A stretch of DNA of 64,000 nt. It comes from JARBAU01 sp040414675 (GTDB lineage Archaea; Thermoproteota; Nitrososphaeria; Nitrososphaerales; Nitrososphaeraceae). Where the stretch lies: contig JBEDUN010000007.1 of assembly GCA_040414675.1 (NCBI GenBank), forward strand, positions 62,001-126,000. The letters run 5' to 3'. Numbering within the stretch: position 1 is the first letter of the stretch; the number at the start of each line of letters is the position of its first letter. Below the pieces are notes generated by a model. The model saw nothing but the letters and a program-made list of their open reading frames with translations, made no database searches and had not been told where the DNA came from. Of the stretch, positions 34,999 through 43,258 are shown piece by piece. The translations under genes and the position numbers were made by a program.

Positions 34999-35046
34999 TA
35001 TTGACCATAAAATATAAATGTAGTGTTATTAATCGGAAGGCCTGAT
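34999..35046. promoter_or_regulatory. Shared divergent promoter of the ACT-like gene and argG
   Basis: A 48-base spacer containing ATAAAATATAAAT near 35006, usable as a TATA element in both directions. It lies about 8-20 bases from the minus-strand ATG and 30-40 from the argG ATG. Confidence 0.45.
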
Positions 35047-36234
35047 ATGACAACTGACAAAGTTATACTGGCATATTCTGGTGGCTTAGATACGTCAGTT
35101 TGTGTGCGTTACTTACAGAAGCTACACAACCTCGACGTCATAACACTTACTGTAGACTGTGGTCAAGATGAGGAGATCACTAATCTTGAACGTAAGGCAA
35201 TTTCATTAGGTGCTGTTAAACACGTACATATCGATGCAAAAGAGGAATTCGCTACAAACTACATTTCATCATCTATAAGAGCAAACGGGCTTTATCAAGG
35301 AAAGTACCCTCTTGCAACCGCGCTGGCACGACCGCTTATTGCATCAAAGCTCGTAGATCTTGCGCGTGAGGAAGGCGCCAAAACCGTAGCTCATGGGTGT
35401 ACAGGAAAGGGAAATGATCAAATTAGATTTGACGTAACTATACGAAGCCTAGATCCAAATTTGAAGATTGTCGCGCCTATAAGAGACCTGAATTTGACAA
35501 GGGATATTGAATTAAAATTCGCGAGAGAAGAGAATATACCAATAACACTAGATGCGAAGAAGTTTAGCATCGATTCAAACTATTGGGGTAGAGCTATTGA
35601 AGGAGGGTCGCTAGAAGATTCATATGTTGAACCGCCAGATGACCTGTTTCATTTTGTGAAGTTAGATGATACTGTTCCTGATTATATAGAAATAGACTAT
35701 GACAAAGGGCTGCCCATTGGATTAAACGGAACAAAGATGAATTTGGTGTCAATCATACATAATCTAAATGATATTGTAGGCAAAAATGGTGTGGGAATAA
35801 TTGATCATATCGAAGATCGCGTAGTTGGAGTCAAGTCTAGAGAAATATATGAGGCTCCAGCTGCGATCGCAATTATTGAATCTCACAAAGACCTCGAGAA
35901 GCTGGTTCTGACAAATCACCAATTTCGTTTTAAACAAATGGTAGATGAGCAATGGGCATGGTTGGTCTATTCAGGTCTTTGGCAGGAACCTCTTAGAAAA
36001 GACTTAGAAAAATTCATAGAATCTTCCCAGAGAAAGGTAACCGGAAAGGTCAGATTAAGGATTCACAGAGGCTCAATGCGGGTAGTAGGAAGGGAGTCGC
36101 CTTATTCAATATATAAAGAATCACTTGCAACATACGACGCTGGTTCCACATTTGATCAAAATCTAGCAAAGGGATTTTCAGAATTGTGGGGATTGCAATC
36201 GATAATTGCAAACTCTATATTCGAAAGCAAATAA
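35047..36234 (+). CDS. argG: Argininosuccinate synthase
   Basis: 395 residues from ATG 35047; the frame extends eight codons upstream, but the conserved N-terminus begins here. The PP-loop AYSGGLDTSV (about 8-17) binds ATP. GCTGKGNDQIRFD near 117 and YWGRAIEGGSLED near 180 are family signatures. It ligates citrulline and aspartate. It is the first gene of the long arginine/lysine cluster and lies 19 bases from lysW. No argH is visible in the window. Confidence 0.97.
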   Translation: MTTDKVILAYSGGLDTSVCVRYLQKLHNLDVITLTVDCGQDEEITNLERKAISLGAVKHVHIDAKEEFATNYISSSIRANGLYQGKYPLATALARPLIASKLVDLAREEGAKTVAHGCTGKGNDQIRFDVTIRSLDPNLKIVAPIRDLNLTRDIELKFAREENIPITLDAKKFSIDSNYWGRAIEGGSLEDSYVEPPDDLFHFVKLDDTVPDYIEIDYDKGLPIGLNGTKMNLVSIIHNLNDIVGKNGVGIIDHIEDRVVGVKSREIYEAPAAIAIIESHKDLEKLVLTNHQFRFKQMVDEQWAWLVYSGLWQEPLRKDLEKFIESSQRKVTGKVRLRIHRGSMRVVGRESPYSIYKESLATYDAGSTFDQNLAKGFSELWGLQSIIANSIFESK

Positions 36235-36253
36235 CAATAGGGGGTGGAGATAT

Positions 36254-36427
36254 ATGAAAAAGGATTGTAATGATTGTGGCGCGGAAATCAAAGTCCCTAA
36301 CGATTCAATGGTAGGTGAAATCATAACCTGCCCTGATTGTGGAGCAAATTTTGAGATAATTGAAAAGTCTGAACAAAAAATAGATGTAAAACCGGCAGAA
36401 TCAATCGGCGAAGATTGGGGACAATAG
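36254..36427 (+). CDS. lysW: Amino-group carrier protein LysW (first copy)
   Basis: 57 residues from ATG 36254, behind a GGGGTGGAG Shine-Dalgarno. A zinc knuckle (CNDC at 5-8, CPDC at 26-29) forms the globular part. The C-terminus ends EDWGQ; the terminal region supplies the Glu to whose gamma-carboxyl aminoadipate or glutamate is attached. It carries and protects biosynthetic intermediates in LysW-type lysine and ornithine synthesis. It abuts lysX directly (stop 36425-36427, ATG 36428). Confidence 0.95.
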   Translation: MKKDCNDCGAEIKVPNDSMVGEIITCPDCGANFEIIEKSEQKIDVKPAESIGEDWGQ

Positions 36428-37288
36428 ATGGCAGAACTTTGCATTATTTATGACAAAATTCGCTTCGAAGAAAAGGAGTTGTATGACAAAGCAAAGAAAA
36501 GGGGCTTAGACACACGTTTGATAGATGCAAAGAGCATTAGTATCGGTACTAATAACAAGAAGAACGAATTCGACCTAGGGGATATTATATTGCAAAGAAG
36601 CATTAGCCACTACAGAGGCTTATACTTAACTGCCTGTCTTGAATTTTTAGGCTTCTTAGCAATCAATAGCTTTAAAGTAGGTGAAATTTGTGGGAATAAA
36701 TTGTTAACTTCAATCAAGCTGGCTAAGGAAAATATCCCCACGCCTACTACCCATTTCGCATTTAGCTCTGAATCTTTATCCAATTTGATTAGGAAGACTG
36801 GATTTCCTATCGTAGTCAAGCCGATAGTTGGTTCGTGGGGGCGAGGTGTGTTCCCCTTGCGTGATAGCGAAACCGCAAATATGATTGCTGAGTTAAGAGA
36901 GGAAGATGACAATCCCTTATCCCGCATTTATTACATTCAAGAAATGATTAAACGACCACCACGCGATCTTAGATGTATTGTAGTGGGAGATCGAGTTGCT
37001 GCTGCTGTTTACAGGTATTCTGCAGATAAGGAATGGAGAACTAATGTATCGAGAGGAGGTCGAACGGAAGAAGCATGCATTACCAAGGAATTAGAGGACA
37101 TCACATTGAAGGCAGCTAATGCTGTAGGGGGAGGAGTATTGGGAGTTGATCTGATGGAAGACGATGTGAGAGGTCTGTTAGTCCATGAAATTAACAGTAC
37201 TGTTGAATTTCATGGTGCCTCCAAAGTTGCCAAAACTGATATTGCAAATACTATAATAGACTACAGCATTGACGCTGCCAAGAAATAG
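36428..37288 (+). CDS. LysW-amino acid ligase, LysX/ArgX family (first copy)
   Basis: 286 residues of ATP-grasp ligase. CIIYDKIRFEEKELYDKAKKRG forms the N-terminal substrate-binding lobe. VVKPIVGSWGRGVF near 132 is an ATP-binding strand, and EWRTNVSRGGRTE near 198 with GVDLMEDD and VHEINSTVEF supplies metal and substrate contacts. It attaches 2-aminoadipate (LysX) or glutamate (ArgX) to LysW. Which substrate is used here cannot be fixed by eye; the loop TNVSRGG differs from TNMALGG of the second copy and is a candidate specificity site. It is immediately downstream of lysW. Confidence 0.93.
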   Translation: MAELCIIYDKIRFEEKELYDKAKKRGLDTRLIDAKSISIGTNNKKNEFDLGDIILQRSISHYRGLYLTACLEFLGFLAINSFKVGEICGNKLLTSIKLAKENIPTPTTHFAFSSESLSNLIRKTGFPIVVKPIVGSWGRGVFPLRDSETANMIAELREEDDNPLSRIYYIQEMIKRPPRDLRCIVVGDRVAAAVYRYSADKEWRTNVSRGGRTEEACITKELEDITLKAANAVGGGVLGVDLMEDDVRGLLVHEINSTVEFHGASKVAKTDIANTIIDYSIDAAKK

Positions 37289-37297
37289 GTGTAATCT

Positions 37298-37399
37298 TTG
37301 ATATTTGACAAAAATGACCTAGGAAGGCTGCCTTCACTTAAAGCTTGGATCCTTTTTTATGACAAAATTCATAAGAAGCTAATCAAGGAAACAGGATAG
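37298..37399 (+). CDS. Candidate 33-residue peptide inside the arg/lys cluster
   Basis: TTG 37298 to TAG 37397-37399 encodes 33 residues, filling almost all of the 113-base gap between lysX and argC. The composition is protein-like and basic (KAWILFYDKIHKKLIKETG). The WILFYDKI part resembles the N-terminus of LysX (CIIYDKI), so it could be a decayed lysX remnant as well as a true micro-protein. No clear Shine-Dalgarno sequence. Confidence 0.35.
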   Translation: MIFDKNDLGRLPSLKAWILFYDKIHKKLIKETG

Positions 37400-37401
37400 C
37401 A

Positions 37402-38463
37402 ATGGGTAGCATGAGAGTAGGCGTAGTTGGAGCATCTGGATATGTAGGTGGGGAGCTATTGCGTCTTTTAGTTGGCCACCCAAAAATTGAAATAAGCACA
37501 GTTACTTCTAGACAGAAGGCTGGTGAATACGTACATCGTGTACATCCTAGCCTTAAGGGTTTTATGGATATTACGTTTTCGGATATGAATATTGATAAAC
37601 TTGGTGATACATGTGACTTGGTATTTACTGCTCTGCCACACGGAAAGTCTAAGGAATTTGTAAAGGAGCTTTATAGTTTAGGAATTAAGGTCATAGATTT
37701 GTCAGCTGACTTCCGTCTAAAGAATCCGAAGGATTATGTAAAGTGGTACGGATGGGAACATCCCTATCCTGAATTACTCTCAAAATCCGTTTACGGCGTG
37801 CCGGAATTTCATCGTGAGGAAATAAAGAAAGCCCAATTGGTATCATGTCCAGGCTGCATGGCTGTTACATCTCTTCTTGCAATAAAACCCTTGATTGCAA
37901 ACGACTTGATTGATACTGACCATATAATTGTTGATAGCAAGATAGGATCCTCTGGAGCAGGATCTAAAGCCAATGCTGGTACCCATCATGCGATGCGGTA
38001 TGGAGTAATTCGTCCGTATAAGCCAGTGAAACATAGACACACAGGAGAGATTGAACAAGAATTGGGGCTTGTTGCCAAAAAATCAATTAGAATAGGAATG
38101 ACACCCCATGCTGTAAACATCGTAAGAGGTATTTTAACAACTAATCATACATTTCTTAAGAGAGCAGTGCATGAAATTGACTTATGGAAGATTTATAGAA
38201 CTACATACAGGAATGAACCTTTTATCAGGTTTATACGAGATAAAAAAGGATTGTACAAATTTCCAGATCCAAAGTTCTTGATTGGATCTAATTTCTGCGA
38301 TATCGGATTTGAGGTTGATGACGACAATCAAAGATTAGTTGCACTTTCGGCTTCAGATAATTTGGTTAAGGGAGCTGCTGGTTCTGCGATACAGAATATG
38401 AACGTCATGCTGGAGTACGATGAAATGGATGGACTTAGGCAAACCCCGATTACTCCGGTATGA
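37402..38463 (+). CDS. argC: LysW-aminoadipyl/glutamyl phosphate reductase (ArgC/LysY)
   Basis: 353 residues. The N-terminal Rossmann motif GVVGASGYVGGELLRLL (about 7-23) binds NADPH. The catalytic cysteine lies in VSCPGCMAVTSL (near 150), and HRHTGEIEQEL with GMTPHAV complete the active site. It reduces the LysW-bound acyl phosphate to the semialdehyde. As only one reductase lies in the cluster, it probably serves both lysine and ornithine branches. Its stop overlaps lysZ as ATGA, so translation is coupled. Confidence 0.94.
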   Translation: MGSMRVGVVGASGYVGGELLRLLVGHPKIEISTVTSRQKAGEYVHRVHPSLKGFMDITFSDMNIDKLGDTCDLVFTALPHGKSKEFVKELYSLGIKVIDLSADFRLKNPKDYVKWYGWEHPYPELLSKSVYGVPEFHREEIKKAQLVSCPGCMAVTSLLAIKPLIANDLIDTDHIIVDSKIGSSGAGSKANAGTHHAMRYGVIRPYKPVKHRHTGEIEQELGLVAKKSIRIGMTPHAVNIVRGILTTNHTFLKRAVHEIDLWKIYRTTYRNEPFIRFIRDKKGLYKFPDPKFLIGSNFCDIGFEVDDDNQRLVALSASDNLVKGAAGSAIQNMNVMLEYDEMDGLRQTPITPV

Positions 38464-39263
38464 TAGTCATAAAATTAGGAGGTAGCATTGTATCTGATCG
38501 TTTACACCCTAGTACATTTCAGGACATGAGACTAATTCTGAGAAAGGAAAAATTAGTAATTGTTCACGGTGGTGGGAAAGATGTAACTGATGTTGCAAGT
38601 AGACTGGGAAAGGAACAAAGATTTATCGTTTCACCCCAAGGAGTTAGAAGTAGGTATACTGACAAAGAGACAATCGAAATATATACAATGGTCATGGCGG
38701 GAAAAATAAACAAGATGATCGTCGGCACGCTCATTCAGAATGGTATTAAAGCCATCGGTATCTCTGGGATTGATGGTGTCACTATAAGGGCTAATCGAAA
38801 GAAAAAGCTTGTCATTATCAATGAGAAAGGAAGGAAGATGATAATAGAGGGAGGTTACACAGGTAAAATAAGTTCAATAGATCCTCATCTTATCCATCTG
38901 CTGGTGAGTGAGGGTTATGTGCCGGTTATTTCACCTATTGCATTAGGTGATAATTACGAATTTCTTAATATAGATGGAGATAGAGCAGCTGCATATGTGG
39001 CTGGTGGTGTAAAAGCAGATAGAATATTGTTTATGACTGATGTTGAAGGTTTAGTGATAAATGACCAAGTTATGTCTACTATTACTCTGAAGCGGGCCAA
39101 GGAGTTGCTGCCCTCTATCGGATTTGGTATGGAAAAGAAAGTATTAGCTTGTACCGAGGCATTAGAAATGGGAGTAAATGAGTCTATTATAGGATCTGGA
39201 CTAGTCGAAAATCCTATCTCTTCTTGCCTTTCTCACAACCGATGTACCGTAATTACGCCATGA
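38460..39263 (+). CDS. lysZ: LysW-aminoadipate/glutamate kinase (ArgB/LysZ)
   Basis: 267 residues of the amino acid kinase family. VIKLGGSIV (2-10) and VIVHGGGKDVTDVA (about 33-46) form the phosphate-binding loops. LNIDGDRAAAYVAGGVKADRILFMTDVEGL (about 176-205) binds nucleotide and substrate. It phosphorylates the gamma/delta-carboxyl of the LysW-bound amino acid. It overlaps argC by four bases upstream and the aminotransferase gene by four bases downstream, so the three are one translational unit. Confidence 0.94.
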   Translation: MIVIKLGGSIVSDRLHPSTFQDMRLILRKEKLVIVHGGGKDVTDVASRLGKEQRFIVSPQGVRSRYTDKETIEIYTMVMAGKINKMIVGTLIQNGIKAIGISGIDGVTIRANRKKKLVIINEKGRKMIIEGGYTGKISSIDPHLIHLLVSEGYVPVISPIALGDNYEFLNIDGDRAAAYVAGGVKADRILFMTDVEGLVINDQVMSTITLKRAKELLPSIGFGMEKKVLACTEALEMGVNESIIGSGLVENPISSCLSHNRCTVITP

Positions 39264-40444
39264 TGAATTCAGAAGATCAATTTATTGGAAATCTGTACCA
39301 GAGATTTCCAATAAATATATCGCGCGGAAAGGGAGCCAGAGTTTGGGACAATGAAGGAAGAGAATACATTGATTGTATGGCTGGTTATGGCGTAGCACTA
39401 GTGGGCCACTGTAACAATCGTGTAGTTGAGGCGATTAAGAACCAATCAGAAAAGCTAATTGTTTGTCACATGTCGGCATACAATGATACCAGATTGAGGT
39501 TTCTGGAAAAATTGTCATCTATCTCTCCAAAAGGACTCTCAAAGGTAGCCTTCAGTAATAGTGGTGCTGAATCGGTCGAGGCAGCGCTGAAATTTGCCCG
39601 AAAGTACACTGGCAAGGCCGGAATAATTGCAATGACTGGTGGCTACCATGGCAAGACTTTGGGAGCTTTATCCGTTACCTACAATGAAAAGTATCGAAAA
39701 CCATTTATGCCACTTTTGGACTACGTAAAATTCGTTCCTTACAACGATCGAGCAAATTTAGATAATGAAATTGACGACTCTGTTGGGACTGTGATACTTG
39801 AACCTATTCAAGGTGAAACAGGTATTATAATACCTCCAGATGGACTCTTGCAAAAAATTAGGCAAATTTGTACCAATCGTAGAATAGTGCTCATTTACGA
39901 TGAGATCCAATCTGGCCTTGGAAGAACTGGAAAAATGTGGGCTGGTGAACACTGGAATACTACACCAGACATAATGTGCCTAGCAAAGGGAGTTGGGGGT
40001 GGCATACCTATGGCCCTTACTTTAGCTAAACCTGAAATAATTGATGCTATGAAAATAGGAGAACATTCTTCAACGTTTGCTGGCAATCCTATTGCTTGTA
40101 CCGCAGCATCAGCAGCTGTTGACGCCTTGGTAGAAGATAAGCTTGTGCAAAATGCCTGTTCAATTGGAAAATACTTTAAGGATGGATTAATGCGTCTGAA
40201 AGACACACACAAAATAGTTAGAGACGTGAGAGGTTTGGGGCTAATGCTTGCCGTAGAACTACGTTTTGATGTAAGAGATGTACTACTGGATGGCATAAAA
40301 AACGGTATACTTATGCTCTATTCTGGAAGAAATATTATTAGGTTATTACCACCGCTTGTGATTGATGAATCTATGGTCTCTTCGGCACTTGAAAAGATAG
40401 ACAAAATACTTACTAAGGAAGAGGACAGGAAATATGTCAGATAA
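39260..40444 (+). CDS. lysJ: LysW-aminoadipate/glutamate semialdehyde aminotransferase (ArgD/LysJ)
   Basis: 394 residues from ATG 39260, which overlaps the lysZ stop (ATGA); ATG 39263 follows at once. A TTG at 39224 is in frame, but it lies inside lysZ. Class III PLP enzyme: SNSGAESVEAALKFAR near 103, EPIQGETGII near 190, YDEIQSGLGRTGKMW near 218 and the PLP lysine in CLAKGVGGGIPM near 248. It transaminates the LysW-bound semialdehyde with glutamate. The downstream Lrp-type regulator begins inside its last codons. Confidence 0.94.
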   Translation: MMNSEDQFIGNLYQRFPINISRGKGARVWDNEGREYIDCMAGYGVALVGHCNNRVVEAIKNQSEKLIVCHMSAYNDTRLRFLEKLSSISPKGLSKVAFSNSGAESVEAALKFARKYTGKAGIIAMTGGYHGKTLGALSVTYNEKYRKPFMPLLDYVKFVPYNDRANLDNEIDDSVGTVILEPIQGETGIIIPPDGLLQKIRQICTNRRIVLIYDEIQSGLGRTGKMWAGEHWNTTPDIMCLAKGVGGGIPMALTLAKPEIIDAMKIGEHSSTFAGNPIACTAASAAVDALVEDKLVQNACSIGKYFKDGLMRLKDTHKIVRDVRGLGLMLAVELRFDVRDVLLDGIKNGILMLYSGRNIIRLLPPLVIDESMVSSALEKIDKILTKEEDRKYVR

Positions 40445-40859
40445 TCAAGATTCAATAGACGAGAAGATAATCAAGATACTACAGGACGATGCAAGAAAGT
40501 CTTTTGTAGATATTGCAAATGAAATAGGCTATTCTGAATCTGCTGTTCGAAGAAGAATAAGAAATCTGATAGGAAATGGATTTATAACAAAATTTACTAT
40601 TGCGACACAAAGCGCTGATAAAACTAGTGCAATTGCACTGATTTCGGTTAGTTCAACTTCTGACACCTCAGTTGTATCGACTAACCTAAAGAAGTTACCT
40701 GGTGTGCAAACCATCTACGAAATTACTGGTCAATATGACATTGCAGCCATTATTTCATCCGCCTCAATAGCCGAAATCAATAGATGCATAGACGATGTTC
40801 GTAGGACCGAAGGAGTGGTAGATACTAATACAGTCATAATCCTGAGGACAATTCACTAA
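40434..40859 (+). CDS. Lrp/AsnC-type transcriptional regulator (LysM-like)
   Basis: 141 residues. An N-terminal HTH (IDEKIIKILQDDARKSFVDIANEIGYSESAVRRRIRNL, about 7-45) is followed by a RAM/ACT ligand domain (IALISVSSTSDTSVVSTNLKKLPGVQTIYEITGQYDIAAII). Such proteins bind an amino acid and act at the promoters of their operon; in Sulfolobus LysM controls the lysine operon. Its ATG lies 11 bases before the end of lysJ. The inverted repeat that follows (40876-40901) may be its operator or a terminator. Confidence 0.9.
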   Translation: MSDNQDSIDEKIIKILQDDARKSFVDIANEIGYSESAVRRRIRNLIGNGFITKFTIATQSADKTSAIALISVSSTSDTSVVSTNLKKLPGVQTIYEITGQYDIAAIISSASIAEINRCIDDVRRTEGVVDTNTVIILRTIH

Positions 40860-40875
40860 TCTGCCAGTTAGTGCA

Positions 40876-40901
40876 GGTGAGAATCCTGACCTGATCTCAC
40901 C
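40876..40901. promoter_or_regulatory. Inverted repeat GGTGAGA / TCTCACC upstream of the homocitrate-synthase-like gene
   Basis: Perfect 7-bp arms with a 12-base spacer, located 16 bases after the Lrp-type gene and 64 bases before the next ATG (40965). A TATA-like TTTATATTTTATA follows near 40947-40959. It may be an operator for the upstream regulator, or an attenuating hairpin. Confidence 0.5.
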
Positions 40902-40964
40902 AGATTTGATAGGATATTTAAATGAGAACTCACTTGCGATAAGGTTTATATTTTATACGAAAAT

Positions 40965-42194
40965 ATGTCTTATGTAGATATAATGTCACTAAAATCGTCA
41001 GATCCGAACCATTATGCGTTTATGTATAATGAATCAGATAAGGAAAAAGGCAGGATCCATATACTAGACTCGACGCTCAGGGAAGGCGAACAACATCCCG
41101 GAGTTTCGTTCACAACAAAACAGCGAATTCAAATAGCTTGGATGCTCGATTCATTTGGCGTAGACCAAATTGAGATTAGTCCGGTGGTATCCTCTGATCA
41201 TTTCGTTTCCACTAAGACAATCCTTAAACAGGGACTAAAAGCAGATATCGTAGCACATGTGAGGGCAATTAGATCGGATATTGATGTTGCATTAAGCTGT
41301 GACACAGAGTGGATAGCCACATACATGGGAATTTCCGATATACACTTGTCAGCAAAATTAAAAATATCAAGGGAAGAAGCAAAAAATAGAGCATTAGATG
41401 TTGCAGATTATATAAAATCACATGGTTTGAAGGCGCGTTTCACGATGGAAGACGCCAGTCGAACAGATCCTTCATTCCTAATAGAAATGTGCAAGGAAAT
41501 GAACAATCGAAAGATAGACAGGATCAGCATTCCAGATACGGTTGGCATTATGAGGCCTAAGGGGATGCATAAACTAGTTAGTGTTGTTAATCAGAACATT
41601 GATTCGTCAAAAAGCATGTTAGATGTTCATTGTCACAACGATTTGGGCCTTGCATTGGCAAATGCATTAGCCGGATGCGAAGCTGGAGCAAATCAAATCC
41701 ACACAACGATAGATGGATTAGGGGAACGGACAGGAATTCCGTCTCTGGCTGAAACTGCAGTAACATTGACGCTAATCTATAATTCCAGTAATGATCTTAG
41801 ATTGCATATGTTGAAGGATTTATCAAGAACTATTTCACAGTATACTGGACTATCAATTCCTGAGTCAAAACCTATTGTAGGAGATAGTGCTTATAAACAT
41901 AAAGCTGGCACTCACCTCGCTGCGATTCTACGAGATCCTTCTGCATATGAGATTATAGAACCAAGTATAGTAGGAAATAGAAGAAAAATTGTATTTGGCG
42001 AACTCGCAGGAAAAAATGGAGCAGCTTATCTTCTGTCTTTACTAGGATTGGAAACAAACATTCATGAAGCTGAAAAGTTAGCCAGAGGACTAAAGGATCT
42101 AAGAATGGGGGACATATTGGAATTATACTTGGACGATAAACTGGAAAGAAAGATACTTAATAATGTGAGTCCAAATCTAAAAGCTAAGGAGTAG
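40965..42194 (+). CDS. Homocitrate synthase-like enzyme (LysS/LeuA family)
   Basis: 409 residues. DSTLREGEQHPGVSF near 35 is the DRE-TIM metallolyase entry motif. EISPVVSSDHF, TMEDASRTD, LDVHCHNDLGLALANALAG and TIDGLGERTGI are the family's substrate and metal sites. HKAGTHLAAILRDP lies in the C-terminal region. It condenses acetyl-CoA with 2-oxoglutarate to give homocitrate, the first step of the aminoadipate route. The lysine-cluster context favours homocitrate over isopropylmalate synthase, but substrate choice is inference. It has its own promoter region. Confidence 0.88.
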   Translation: MSYVDIMSLKSSDPNHYAFMYNESDKEKGRIHILDSTLREGEQHPGVSFTTKQRIQIAWMLDSFGVDQIEISPVVSSDHFVSTKTILKQGLKADIVAHVRAIRSDIDVALSCDTEWIATYMGISDIHLSAKLKISREEAKNRALDVADYIKSHGLKARFTMEDASRTDPSFLIEMCKEMNNRKIDRISIPDTVGIMRPKGMHKLVSVVNQNIDSSKSMLDVHCHNDLGLALANALAGCEAGANQIHTTIDGLGERTGIPSLAETAVTLTLIYNSSNDLRLHMLKDLSRTISQYTGLSIPESKPIVGDSAYKHKAGTHLAAILRDPSAYEIIEPSIVGNRRKIVFGELAGKNGAAYLLSLLGLETNIHEAEKLARGLKDLRMGDILELYLDDKLERKILNNVSPNLKAKE

Positions 42195-42205
42195 TTGATA
42201 AGAAA

Positions 42206-42373
42206 ATGGTTAAGTGTCCTGAATGCGATGCGGAAATTAAGCCTCCATCAGACTCCATCGAAGGAGAGATTGTGACTTGTCAAGATTGTGGCGCGAGTTA
42301 CGAATTGGTAAAAGAGGGAAAAGAATTTAGCCTTAGGCCGGCCCAGACAGTCGGTGAGGATTGGGGTCAGTGA
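42206..42373 (+). CDS. lysW: Amino-group carrier protein LysW (second copy)
   Basis: 55 residues from ATG 42206, twelve bases after the homocitrate-synthase-like stop. It has the same layout as the first copy: CPEC (4-7), CQDC (25-28) and terminal EDWGQ. It differs from the first copy at many internal positions, so this is an old duplication, not a recent one. It overlaps the second lysX by four bases (GTGA). Short, easily missed, but unambiguous from the zinc knuckles and the C-terminal motif. Confidence 0.95.
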   Translation: MVKCPECDAEIKPPSDSIEGEIVTCQDCGASYELVKEGKEFSLRPAQTVGEDWGQ

Positions 42374-43245
42374 AGGATCAAGTTAAGACTTTCCCTCATC
42401 TCGCAATTCTTTACGATCAGATCAGATGGGAAGAAAAAGCATTATATGAAGCTGCAAAAAGACGTGGTTTTAACCCCATAAATATTGATTGTAAAAGCCT
42501 CATTCTAGATCTAAACGAATCAGAAATTCAATATCAGCAGTATAAGATCATCCAAAGATGTGTTAGTTATTTTAAGAATATCCACTCTACTGCTGCCTTA
42601 GAAGGTCTTGGAGCACTAGTATTTAATTCATTATCAACAAATTCAATATGTGGTAATAAACTCTTTACGCACATGCTACTTCAAAAAGCTGGCGTGAGGA
42701 CTCCCAAGGCATTTGCAGCGTTCTCTGAATCATCGGCTATTGAAGCATTGGATCAGCTAGGCTATCCAGCTATAATTAAGCCTACTGTTGGAAGTTGGGG
42801 TAGGCTAATTGCTATTTTGGGTAACAAGGAGGCAGCTAAAGGTATACTTGAGCATAGGGAGCACATGTTTCCCTTGTATCAAGTGTATTATCTTGAAGAA
42901 GTTGTAGATAGACCACCTAGAGATATAAGAGCCATAGTTGTTGGCGAACAGGTTATAGCTGCTATCTATAGATATTCGGGCAATGACGAGTGGAAAACGA
43001 ATATGGCCTTGGGTGGCCGGGCAGAAAATTGTCCCGTTACTGGTGAGCTCGAGGATATATGTCTAGATGCTAGCAGAGTAGTGAATGGCAAAATTGTTGG
43101 CGTTGATTTAATGGAAAGCAAGAATGACGGACTGGTAGTCCATGAAATCAATAACACGACCGAGTTTAAAAATACCGTTAAAGTCACTGACATCGATATT
43201 CCTGGAAAAATTGTAGATTTCGTGCACGAAGTAGGAAAGTATTAA
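42370..43245 (+). CDS. LysW-amino acid ligase, LysX/ArgX family (second copy)
   Basis: 291 residues from GTG 42370, which overlaps the lysW stop; a TTG at 42361 is less likely. ATP-grasp fold: LAILYDQIRWEEKALYEAAKRRG, then IIKPTVGSWGRLIAI near 138, WKTNMALGGRAENC near 205, VGVDLMES and VHEINNTTEF. It is a paralogue of the first copy with substitutions in the ATP loop (GRGVF to GRLIA) and in the TN..xGG loop. One copy should act on aminoadipate and the other on glutamate. The assignment of each is inference; proximity to the homocitrate-synthase-like gene favours lysine for this copy. Confidence 0.93.
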   Translation: MKDQVKTFPHLAILYDQIRWEEKALYEAAKRRGFNPINIDCKSLILDLNESEIQYQQYKIIQRCVSYFKNIHSTAALEGLGALVFNSLSTNSICGNKLFTHMLLQKAGVRTPKAFAAFSESSAIEALDQLGYPAIIKPTVGSWGRLIAILGNKEAAKGILEHREHMFPLYQVYYLEEVVDRPPRDIRAIVVGEQVIAAIYRYSGNDEWKTNMALGGRAENCPVTGELEDICLDASRVVNGKIVGVDLMESKNDGLVVHEINNTTEFKNTVKVTDIDIPGKIVDFVHEVGKY

Positions 43246-43258
43246 AGGCCCTAACAAA

